Positions 1-5,651 of a stretch of 6,238 nt of DNA are shown here, piece by piece. Numbering within the stretch: position 1 is the first letter of the stretch; each line of letters begins with the position of its first letter. The stretch spans positions 1-6,238 of the forward strand of contig VGFN01000062.1 of the NCBI GenBank assembly GCA_016868875.1, read 5' to 3'. This DNA comes from Bacteroidota bacterium. GTDB taxonomy: Bacteria; Bacteroidota; Bacteroidia; UBA7662. The position numbers and the translations under genes are program-made. The notes under the pieces were generated by a model, which made no database searches, was not told where the DNA came from, and saw only the letters and a program-made list of their open reading frames with translations.

Positions 1-108
1 ATCAAGATAAATGGCGTGATCATTGGGCTCAGGGCAGAAAACCTGATCATCCAAAACAACCTTGCGGTCGGTGACTTGGCCTGAACGAGAGTAGATAGCG
101 GTTTCCAT
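1..108 (-). CDS. rplD: 50S ribosomal protein L4, N-terminal part (runs off window)
   Basis: Reading leftward from an ATG at 108-106 gives 36 codons without a stop to the window edge, beginning METAIYSRSGQVTDRKVVLD and continuing through a VFCPEPNDHAIYLD segment. This resembles the start of Bacteroidota L4, and the position directly after rplC is where L4 is expected. L4 is an early-assembling 50S protein that binds domain I of 23S rRNA and sends a loop into the exit tunnel; that loop lies in the part not present here. The ATG follows the rplC stop codon by 7 bp, so the two genes are almost certainly cotranscribed. No Shine-Dalgarno sequence precedes the start. In E. coli L4 also represses its own operon through a leader upstream of rpsJ; no such leader is present in this cluster. 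The call rests on a short N-terminus plus gene order. Confidence 0.88.
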   Translation of the reverse strand, partial: METAIYSRSGQVTDRKVVLDDQVFCPEPNDHAIYLD

Positions 109-115
109 GACGATC

Positions 116-733
116 TTATTTGCGAACTAAAACCCATGACCCGTTGGCACCAGGAACAGAGCCTTTTACGACCAGCAGATTTTGTTCGGGATATACTTTA
201 ACAATTTGTAAATTTTGAGCGGTACGACGCACGTCACCAGTTTGACCCGCCATGCGCATGCCTTTGAAAACACGGCTTGGGAAGGAGGATGCACCCAAGG
301 AACCAGGCGCTCTCAATCGGTTGTGCTGACCATGGGTTTGTCCACCAACACCGCCAAAGCCATGACGCTTGACCACCCCTTGGAACCCTTTACCCTTGGT
401 GACTCCGATCACATCAACCTTATCACCTTCGTTGAAGAGGGTTACATCCACTTGATCTCCCAATTGAAGATCGCGATCGAAGCCATGAAATTCAGTAACC
501 TTGGCTTTGGGGCCAGTTCCTGCCTTTTTGAAGTGACCAATGGCAGGCTTGTTCGAGGATTTCTCTTTACGATCACCGTAGGCAAGTTGAATCGCCTCGT
601 AGCCGTCCTTGTCTTTGGTACGCACTTGGGTGACCACACAGGGGCCAGCTTCCAATACTGTACAAGGAACCATTGCACCATCGGCCGCAAAAACCGAGGT
701 CATACCAATTTTCTTACCTATAATACCTGACAT
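116..733 (-). CDS. rplC: 50S ribosomal protein L3
   Basis: Encodes 205 residues, close to the usual bacterial L3 length (209 in E. coli). L3 is a primary binder of 23S rRNA near its 3' end, and its central extension reaches toward the peptidyl transferase centre. Family landmarks are the start MSGIIGKKIGMTSVF, the TKGKGFQG motif at about residues 112-119, the loop VGGQTHGQHNRLRAPGSLGA at about 129-148, VFKGMRMAGQ at about 155-164, and the C-terminal NLLVVKGSVPGANGS. The start is set at the ATG at 733-731, 4 bp after the rpsJ stop; an in-frame ATG at 763 would add ten residues (MWMSKSKSNV) encoded inside rpsJ and foreign to L3. The residue that aligns with the methylated glutamine of E. coli L3 (Q150) is alanine here (A148). 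Ends in TAA 7 bp before rplD. Confidence 0.97.
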   Translation of the reverse strand: MSGIIGKKIGMTSVFAADGAMVPCTVLEAGPCVVTQVRTKDKDGYEAIQLAYGDRKEKSSNKPAIGHFKKAGTGPKAKVTEFHGFDRDLQLGDQVDVTLFNEGDKVDVIGVTKGKGFQGVVKRHGFGGVGGQTHGQHNRLRAPGSLGASSFPSRVFKGMRMAGQTGDVRRTAQNLQIVKVYPEQNLLVVKGSVPGANGSWVLVRK

Positions 734-737
734 AACG

Positions 738-1043
738 TTAGACTTTGATTTCGACATCCACACCGCTTGGCAATTCCAATTTCATAAGGGCATCCACTGT
801 TTTGGAAGATGAACTGTGAATGTCCATCACCCTTTTGTAGGAGCACAATTGAAACTGCTCACGCGCTTTCTTGTTGACGTGTGGGGATTTGAGAACGGTG
901 TAAATTTTCTTCTCCGTAGGCAATGGAATTGGCCCACTGACCACAGCGCCTGTCATTTTGACGGTCTTGACAATTTTCTCCGCCGATTTATCGACCAGAT
1001 TGTGGTCGTAGGACTTGAGTTTGATGCGAATACGATGGCTCAT
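738..1043 (-). CDS. rpsJ: 30S ribosomal protein S10
   Basis: Encodes 101 residues, the normal length for bacterial S10, and matches the family along its whole length: SHRIRIKLKSYDHNLVDKSA at the N-terminus, GPIPLPTEKKIYTVLKSPHVN at about 37-57, REQFQLCSYKR at about 61-71 and the C-terminal ALMKLELPSGVDVEIKV. S10 sits in the head of the 30S subunit; in E. coli the same protein acts as NusE, pairing with NusB in antitermination and contacting NusG. The long loop involved in ribosome binding (about residues 46-67) is present. In many bacteria rpsJ opens its own S10 operon behind a leader; here it starts only 8 bp after fusA, so it belongs to the str transcript. No Shine-Dalgarno sequence is seen before its ATG. 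It is followed 4 bp later by rplC. Confidence 0.98.
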   Translation of the reverse strand: MSHRIRIKLKSYDHNLVDKSAEKIVKTVKMTGAVVSGPIPLPTEKKIYTVLKSPHVNKKAREQFQLCSYKRVMDIHSSSSKTVDALMKLELPSGVDVEIKV

Positions 1044-1051
1044 AACGGAAT

Positions 1052-3184
1052 TTAGTCTTTTTCGGCTTTCATGGCCTTGTACTTGGCCAATACGTCTTCA
1101 GAAATATTCTTGGGTGTTTCGGTATAATGCGAAAACTCCATGGTGGAAGTTGCGCGACCGGAGGTCAAAGTTCTAAGGACCGTTACGTAACCAAACATCT
1201 CAGCCAAGGGTACTTGAGCTTTGATCACCTGGGCTCCGTTACGGGAATCCATGCCTTGCATTTGGCCTCTCCGCTTGTTAAGGTCACCAATAACATCCCC
1301 CATATAATCTTCTGGAGTAATGACTTCCACTTTCATGATGGGCTCCAACAAGATTGGATTGGCTTTGCGGCAAGCTTCGCGGAAGGCGGTACGGGCTGCA
1401 ATTTCAAAGGAAAGGGAGTCGGAGTCCACCGCGTGGAAACTTCCGTCAAATAACCTGACTTTCAGGGAATCCATTGTGAATCCAGCCAAAACACCGTTCG
1501 CCATGGCTGCTACAAATCCTTTCTCAACCGATGGGATAAATTCCCTTGGTACAGCACCACCGACGATTTCATTAAGAAATTCCAAGCCTGGTTTCTCCGG
1601 ATCGCCAGGAATGATCTCGACGAAAATATCAGCAAACTTTCCACGACCACCGGTTTGTTTCTTGTACACCTCACGATGAGTGACTGGGGCCGTAATGGCT
1701 TCTTTGTAGTTTACCTGAGGTGCGCCCTGATTGCATTCTACTTTGAATTCGCGACGCAGACGATCCACAATGATTTCGAGGTGCAATTCGCCCATACCGG
1801 AGATAATAGTCTGGCCGGTGTCTTCGTCGGTTTTGACTTTGAAGGTTGGGTCTTCCTCGGCCAACTTGGCGAGAGCATTGCCCAATTTATCCGAATCAGC
1901 CTGCGTTTTGGGCTCAATGGCCAAACCTATCACCGGGTCAGGAAACTGCATGGCCTCCAGGATAATAGGAGCATTTTCGGCACAAAGTGTATCGCCGGTT
2001 TTGATGTCTTTGAAGCCCACCGCCGCGCAGATATCACCTGCTTCGACAAACTCAATCGCCTTACGATCGTTGGCGTGCATTTGGAAAAGGCGTGAAATAC
2101 GCTCTTTCTCCATAACAATACCTTTATCTGGTTCGTTGCGGACCTTCATCACATAGGAACCCGCGTCCAGACGACCGCTGTACACTCGGAAAAACACCAA
2201 ACGACCTACAAAAGGATCGGTTGCTACTTTGAAGGCAAGAGCACAGAACGGAGCATCCACCGATGGCTTCCGTGATTCCTCTACGTCGGTTTTGGGATTG
2301 GTACCGGTAACGGCCTCCTGATCAACAGGAGCCGGCAGGAAGGCACAAACTGCGTCCAACACTGCTTGAACCCCTTTGTTTTTGAAGGCGGAACCGCAAA
2401 GCATCGGAACGACCTTTTGGTCACAAACCGCTTTGCGCAAAGCTGAACGAATTTCTTCTTGGGTAATCGAATCTGGATTATCGAAAAATTTCTCCAACAA
2501 GGCATCATCATACTCAGCACAGACTTCGATGAGTTGCTGACGGTATTTGTGGGCTTCATCCACCAAGTCGGCAGGCATATCAATCACCTCGAATGTCATT
2601 CCTTTGGAGGCTTCATCCCAAACAATGGCTTGGTTGGTAATCAAATCCACCACACCTTTGAAATGTTCTTCGTCCCCGATAGGAATCTGAATGGGCACAG
2701 CATTGGAACCCAACATGTCTTTGACCTGCTGACAAACTTTGAAGAAGTCAGATCCTTGACGGTCCATTTTGTTCACAAAGCCCAAGCGGGGCACTTTGTA
2801 ATTGTCGGCGAGGCGCCAATTGGTTTCGGATTGAGGCTCAACGCCATCCACGGCAGAGAACAAGAAAACCAAACCATCCAAAACGCGGAGGGAGCGGTTA
2901 ACCTCTACAGTGAAATCCACGTGACCCGGGGTATCAATGATGTTCACCGCATACTCCTTGTCTTGCCATTTCCAAGAGGTTTTGGTCGCAGCGGAGGTAA
3001 TGGTGATCCCACGCTCTTGCTCTTGTGCCATCCAGTCCATGGTGGCGGCCCCGTCGTGGACCTCCCCAATTTTGTGGGTCATCCCAGTATAATAGAGAAC
3101 GCGCTCTGTGGTCGTGGTTTTGCCGGCATCAATATGGGCTGCGATTCCAATATTGCGGGTAAAGCCTAAATCCTTCTGTGACAT
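1052..3184 (-). CDS. fusA: Translation elongation factor G (EF-G)
   Basis: Encodes 710 residues, the full length of a canonical five-domain EF-G, the GTPase that drives translocation and, with RRF, ribosome recycling. The G domain shows the P-loop AHIDAGKTT (16-24), switch I RGITITSAAT (58-67), DTPGH (84-88), NKMD (138-141) and GSAFKNKG (264-271). Domain II follows at about 305-410, domain III contains GMGELHLEI (463-471), domain IV spans about 490-615 with the tip GSFHAVDS including H584, and domain V contains EDYMGDVIGDLNKRRG (625-640) and ends near HYTETP. It looks like the main housekeeping EF-G rather than a mitochondrial-type or tetracycline-resistance paralogue, judging by its place in the operon. 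The start at 3184 matches the family N-terminus (MSQKDLGFTRNIGIAAHID); an upstream in-frame start at 3325 would add 47 residues encoded mostly within rpsG. It lies 43 bp after rpsG and 8 bp before rpsJ. Confidence 0.98.
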   Translation of the reverse strand: MSQKDLGFTRNIGIAAHIDAGKTTTTERVLYYTGMTHKIGEVHDGAATMDWMAQEQERGITITSAATKTSWKWQDKEYAVNIIDTPGHVDFTVEVNRSLRVLDGLVFLFSAVDGVEPQSETNWRLADNYKVPRLGFVNKMDRQGSDFFKVCQQVKDMLGSNAVPIQIPIGDEEHFKGVVDLITNQAIVWDEASKGMTFEVIDMPADLVDEAHKYRQQLIEVCAEYDDALLEKFFDNPDSITQEEIRSALRKAVCDQKVVPMLCGSAFKNKGVQAVLDAVCAFLPAPVDQEAVTGTNPKTDVEESRKPSVDAPFCALAFKVATDPFVGRLVFFRVYSGRLDAGSYVMKVRNEPDKGIVMEKERISRLFQMHANDRKAIEFVEAGDICAAVGFKDIKTGDTLCAENAPIILEAMQFPDPVIGLAIEPKTQADSDKLGNALAKLAEEDPTFKVKTDEDTGQTIISGMGELHLEIIVDRLRREFKVECNQGAPQVNYKEAITAPVTHREVYKKQTGGRGKFADIFVEIIPGDPEKPGLEFLNEIVGGAVPREFIPSVEKGFVAAMANGVLAGFTMDSLKVRLFDGSFHAVDSDSLSFEIAARTAFREACRKANPILLEPIMKVEVITPEDYMGDVIGDLNKRRGQMQGMDSRNGAQVIKAQVPLAEMFGYVTVLRTLTSGRATSTMEFSHYTETPKNISEDVLAKYKAMKAEKD

Positions 3185-3227
3185 GGTGTAGGGGTATGAA
3201 CCTTGATGGCTTAAGTTTCGAATAGGT

Positions 3228-3695
3228 TTAGAATCGGAAATGTGAGAAGGCTTTGTTGGCTTCGGCCATGCGGTAAGTGTCTTCTTTCTTCTTGACAGCA
3301 GCTCCTTCCCCTTTGGAAGCAGCAATAATTTCGGCAGTCAGTTTATCGGTCATGGTCTTTTCGTTGCGTTTGCGTGCATAACCAATTAACCAACGCATTC
3401 CCAGGGCCTGTTTGCGGTTTGGCTTGACTTCGACAGGAACCTGGAAGGTAGAACCTCCTACGCGGCGGCTCTTGACCTCCACACTGGGCATCACGTTGTT
3501 CAGGGCACGGCGCCATACTTCGATACCGGGCTCGGATAATTTCTTTTCGATGTTTTCTACCGCATCATAGAATATCTGGCTTGCGGTACTCTTCTTCCCG
3601 TCGTACATCATGTTGTTGATGAACTTGGTGACGATTTCGTCTTGGAATTTGGGATCCGGTTCAACGAAGCGCTTTTTGGCAGCGGTTTTTCTCAT
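3228..3695 (-). CDS. rpsG: 30S ribosomal protein S7
   Basis: Encodes 155 residues, as is usual for bacterial S7. It begins MRKTAAKKRFVEPDPKF, carries the beta-hairpin region EVKSRRVGGSTFQVPVEV (about 73-90) followed by RKQALGMRWLI (about 94-104), and ends MAEANKAFSHFRF, the standard S7 C-terminus. S7 nucleates assembly of the 30S head by binding the 3' major domain of 16S rRNA and lies next to the E-site tRNA. In E. coli S7 represses its own operon through a structured rpsL-rpsG intercistronic region of roughly 100 nt; here that gap is only 27 bp, so the same arrangement is not possible. AAGG lies 7 nt before the ATG and is the nearest thing to a Shine-Dalgarno site in the operon. Confidence 0.98.
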   Translation of the reverse strand: MRKTAAKKRFVEPDPKFQDEIVTKFINNMMYDGKKSTASQIFYDAVENIEKKLSEPGIEVWRRALNNVMPSVEVKSRRVGGSTFQVPVEVKPNRKQALGMRWLIGYARKRNEKTMTDKLTAEIIAASKGEGAAVKKKEDTYRMAEANKAFSHFRF

Positions 3696-3702
3696 GACTT
3701 AA

Positions 3703-3706
3703 CCTT
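3703..3706 (-). promoter_or_regulatory. Possible weak ribosome binding site of rpsG
   Basis: On the minus strand AAGG lies 7 nt before the rpsG ATG, at a workable Shine-Dalgarno spacing. It is only a four-base match and sits in an AT-rich gap (TTTAATAGTTCATAAGG), so it may be chance. It stands out because the other starts in the window (rpsL, fusA, rpsJ, rplC, rplD, pepP) have no comparable match at this distance. Confidence 0.3.
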
Positions 3707-3722
3707 ATGAACTATTAAATTA

Positions 3723-4127
3723 TTATTTGCCACCCTTGCCTTTGGTTGGTGCGGCGGCTTGTTTGGCCTTGGCACCGTATTTGGAACGGCCTTGTTTGCG
3801 GCCATTCACGCCGGCGGTATCCAAAGCACCGCGGATAATATGGTAACGAACACCAGGCAGGTCTTTCACACGACCACCGCGTATCAATACAATGGAGTGC
3901 TCTTGCAAATTATGACCCTCCCCCGGGATATAGGCATTGACCTCCTTTTGGTTGGTCAAACGAACACGGGCCACTTTCCGCATCGCAGAATTGGGCTTTT
4001 TGGGGGTGGTGGTGTAAACGCGGGTGCAGACCCCGCGACGCTGGGGACAAGAATCCAAGGCGGGAGATTTGCTCTTGTCCGCTTTGTGTTCACGTCCGTT
4101 TTTGACCAATTGCTGAATGGTGGGCAT
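3723..4127 (-). CDS. rpsL: 30S ribosomal protein S12
   Basis: Encodes 134 residues; E. coli S12 is about 124, and the extra length is a C-terminal Lys/Ala/Gly-rich tail (AKQAAAPTKGKGGK). S12 lies at the decoding centre and governs accuracy. Conserved signatures are CPQRRGVCTRVYTTTPKKPN (27-46), GEGHNLQEHS (69-78) and RGGRVKDLPGVRYH (83-96). Counting the initiator Met, K43 and K88 correspond to E. coli K42 and K87, the usual streptomycin-resistance positions, and both are wild-type lysine; D89 matches the aspartate methylthiolated by RimO in E. coli. The chosen start at 4127 gives the family N-terminus MPTIQQLVKNGR; an upstream in-frame start at 4211 would add 28 residues encoded across the promoter region. 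This is the first gene of the leftward operon, with a Bacteroidota-type promoter about 50 bp upstream. Confidence 0.98.
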   Translation of the reverse strand: MPTIQQLVKNGREHKADKSKSPALDSCPQRRGVCTRVYTTTPKKPNSAMRKVARVRLTNQKEVNAYIPGEGHNLQEHSIVLIRGGRVKDLPGVRYHIIRGALDTAGVNGRKQGRSKYGAKAKQAAAPTKGKGGK

Positions 4128-4175
4128 AGGTTCGGTTTCTGGGGTTGTTCGGATTACCCTATTTTTGAGGGAGTG

Positions 4176-4207
4176 CAAAAGTAGGTCATTTTGTGTGTAA
4201 ATCCAAA
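4176..4207 (-). promoter_or_regulatory. Bacteroidota-type promoter of the rpsL operon
   Basis: On the minus strand a -33 box TTTG (4207-4204) is followed after exactly 20 bp by TACTTTTG (4183-4176), a perfect match to the -7 consensus TAnnTTTG of the Bacteroidota primary sigma factor. A run of seven A residues (4225-4219, minus strand) about 11 bp upstream of the -33 box could act as an UP-like element. Transcription would start near 4168-4171, giving a leader of about 40-45 nt before the rpsL ATG. The spacing, consensus match and location before the first gene of a ribosomal operon support each other; the start site itself is inferred. Confidence 0.8.
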
Positions 4208-4251
4208 GCAATAGGCCATTTTTTTAAACAAATTCGAGGTTCAAGGGGACT

Positions 4252-4260
4252 TTATCCACA
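4252..4260 (+). promoter_or_regulatory. Single consensus DnaA box (TTATCCACA)
   Basis: TTATCCACA on the plus strand is an exact match to the high-affinity DnaA box consensus TTATNCACA. It lies in the non-coding gap between rpsL and pepP, about 45 bp upstream of the rpsL -33 box and 31 bp upstream of the candidate pepP -7 box. A second, poor match (two mismatches) lies on the minus strand at 4194-4202, overlapping the rpsL promoter spacer. I see no further exact match in the window. The motif is certain; DnaA binding or regulation here is inference. Confidence 0.5.
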
Positions 4261-4290
4261 AAATTCTCTTCTCGGCTCATTTGCCGGCCT

Positions 4291-4298
4291 TACCTTTG
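4291..4298 (+). promoter_or_regulatory. Candidate -7 promoter box of pepP
   Basis: TACCTTTG fits the Bacteroidota -7 consensus TAnnTTTG and ends 15 bp before the pepP ATG, which would give a leader of only about 10 nt. No TTTG occurs at the expected 19-21 bp upstream; the nearest, at 4280-4283, is only 7 bp away. The site is therefore half a promoter by sequence. If real, it rules out the in-frame TTG at 4281 as the pepP start, because that codon would lie upstream of the transcript. Confidence 0.42.
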
Positions 4299-4313
4299 GA
4301 AAATAACAAGAAC

Positions 4314-5606
4314 ATGCGCTATCAACCCCTGAATTCCTCCTTGTATGCAGCCAATCGGCATCGTTTTGCCGTCCAATTGCCCCCCGGATCGATCGCGGTC
4401 TTGGTTTCATCCGACCAAATACCTTCCAACGGCGATGCGTTCTACCCCTACAAGCCTGACTCCAATTTATATTGGTTAACCGGCATCGATCAGGAGCAGA
4501 CCGCCCTCCTTTTGTTCCCGGATTGTCCCAATCCTGCCTTCCGAGAGGTCCTCTTTGTCAGGGAAACCAGCCCCCAGTTGGCCGTTTGGGAAGGGCCAAG
4601 GCATAATCTGGCCGAAGCATCGGCCCTGTCTGGCATTCAAGAGGTCATGTGGCACAAAGACTTTGAATCGGCCCTGTGGACCCAAATGAAGTTTGCCACG
4701 GATTGTTGGCTGGCGCTTAACGAAAATGACCGGGCCTCCAAATCCCCTGTGACGAATGCTGCCCAAAGGCTTGCCAATCAACTCCGCGCAGATTTCCCGC
4801 TGCACGGCTATCATCGGGCCTCCCCTATTCTGGATCGGCTGCGCTCCGTCAAGCAGGATCAAGAGCTCGTGGCCATCCGTAAGGCAATCGAAATCACCCA
4901 CCAGGCTTTCATGGAAGCGGTCAAAGCCCTCAAACCAGGGCTCAAAGAGTATCAAGTGGAGGCCATTTTGGCAGGAACTATGCTCAGCCAAGGTGCTGAA
5001 GGCTTCAGTTTTGAGCCCATTATGGCATCGGGCGCTCATGCATGCATTCTTCATTATACCCGAAATGACGGGCAATGCCAAGACGGAGACCTCATGCTCA
5101 TGGACTTTGGCGCCAATTATGCCCATTATGCGGCCGATTTGACCCGCTGTGTGCCGGTTAATGGTCGATTCAGTGCCAGGCAAAAGGAAGTATACGACGC
5201 CGTTCTCCATGTTCAACAGCAATCGATGGCCTTGTTGACGGTGGGTCGCTCTCTGGATCAGTACAACAAAGAGTCCGCTCTTCTCATGCAAGATGCTCTT
5301 TTAGGTCTTGGTCTCCTCACCGATAAAGACATTCAAAAACAAGATTCGGCCAACCCCGCCTACAAGAAATATTTTCCTCACGGTACTGGGCATTTCCTAG
5401 GTATTGACGTCCATGATGTAGGCGCCAGGTTCGAACCCCTGCAGGCCGGTATGCTGATCACCTGCGAGCCAGGGATCTACATCCCCGAAGAGGGTTTGGG
5501 GATTCGGATCGAAAACGATGTTTTGGTCACCGAGCAAGGTCCGGTGGATTTGATGAGCAGCTTACCCATCCTTACCGACGAAATCGAAGAGGCATACCAC
5601 CGTTAG
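4314..5606 (+). CDS. pepP: Xaa-Pro aminopeptidase (aminopeptidase P, peptidase family M24B)
   Basis: Encodes 430 residues, close to E. coli PepP (441). Such enzymes remove the N-terminal residue of peptides that have proline in second position, using a dinuclear metal centre, usually Mn(II). An AMP_N (creatinase-like) domain fills about residues 5-130, including SNLYWLTGIDQEQTALLLFP. The pita-bread catalytic domain spans about 180-420 with all five metal ligands: D264 (MDFGANY), D275 (AADLTR), H360 (HGTGHFLG), E385 (TCEPGIYIP) and E400 (GIRIENDV). Accessory histidines H247 (ILHYT) and H367 (DVHD) are also present. There is no signal peptide or membrane segment, so it should be cytoplasmic. 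The ATG at 4314 is preferred over an in-frame TTG at 4281, whose eleven extra residues are not family-like. It is a single gene, divergent from rpsL and convergent with gltA. Activity against dipeptides (prolidase) cannot be excluded from sequence alone. Confidence 0.93.
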   Translation: MRYQPLNSSLYAANRHRFAVQLPPGSIAVLVSSDQIPSNGDAFYPYKPDSNLYWLTGIDQEQTALLLFPDCPNPAFREVLFVRETSPQLAVWEGPRHNLAEASALSGIQEVMWHKDFESALWTQMKFATDCWLALNENDRASKSPVTNAAQRLANQLRADFPLHGYHRASPILDRLRSVKQDQELVAIRKAIEITHQAFMEAVKALKPGLKEYQVEAILAGTMLSQGAEGFSFEPIMASGAHACILHYTRNDGQCQDGDLMLMDFGANYAHYAADLTRCVPVNGRFSARQKEVYDAVLHVQQQSMALLTVGRSLDQYNKESALLMQDALLGLGLLTDKDIQKQDSANPAYKKYFPHGTGHFLGIDVHDVGARFEPLQAGMLITCEPGIYIPEEGLGIRIENDVLVTEQGPVDLMSSLPILTDEIEEAYHR

Positions 5607-5651
5607 GATTCAGCCCAATGGGGGTGCATAAGTAAAGTATAACGGCTGGCC
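5607..5651. other. Convergent pepP-gltA gap without a clear terminator
   Basis: The 45 bp between the two stop codons hold no canonical intrinsic terminator: there is no GC-rich stem followed by a T run on either strand. The only symmetry is CAGCC (5611-5615) with GGCTG (5644-5648), a 5-bp inverted repeat separated by 28 nt, plus a CCC-AAT-GGG micro-palindrome at 5614-5622. Either could form a weak shared structure. How the two transcripts end is not evident from the sequence. Confidence 0.5.

Noticed and set aside
215..730. A 171-codon plus-strand reading frame across rplC
   Set aside because: It lies wholly antisense to a well-conserved L3 gene, has no recognisable protein features, and is explained by the codon composition of the real gene.
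2459..3169. A 236-codon plus-strand reading frame inside fusA
   Set aside because: It is antisense to the G-domain coding region of EF-G; its His/Gly/Asn-rich translation mirrors the opposite strand and has no domain signature.
3185..3325. N-terminal extension of EF-G by 47 residues
   Set aside because: The extension is encoded mostly by rpsG sequence in another frame and is unlike any EF-G N-terminus; the ATG at 3184 gives the exact family start.
4128..4211. N-terminal extension of S12 by 28 residues
   Set aside because: It would put the start codon upstream of the predicted transcription start and across the promoter, and S12 proteins begin at MPTIQQLV-type sequences.
4189..4260. Possible replication origin, because of a DnaA box near an AT-rich stretch
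   Set aside because: There is only one perfect box and one poor match, with no DnaA-box cluster or clear unwinding element, and the genes around it (rpsL, pepP) do not particularly suggest an origin.
4476..5291. A 271-codon minus-strand reading frame inside pepP
   Set aside because: Despite its length it is antisense to a complete M24B peptidase with all catalytic residues, and its translation resembles no family I know.
5607..5651. Bidirectional intrinsic terminator between pepP and gltA
   Set aside because: The inverted repeat is only 5 bp with a 28-nt loop and has no following T run on either strand.
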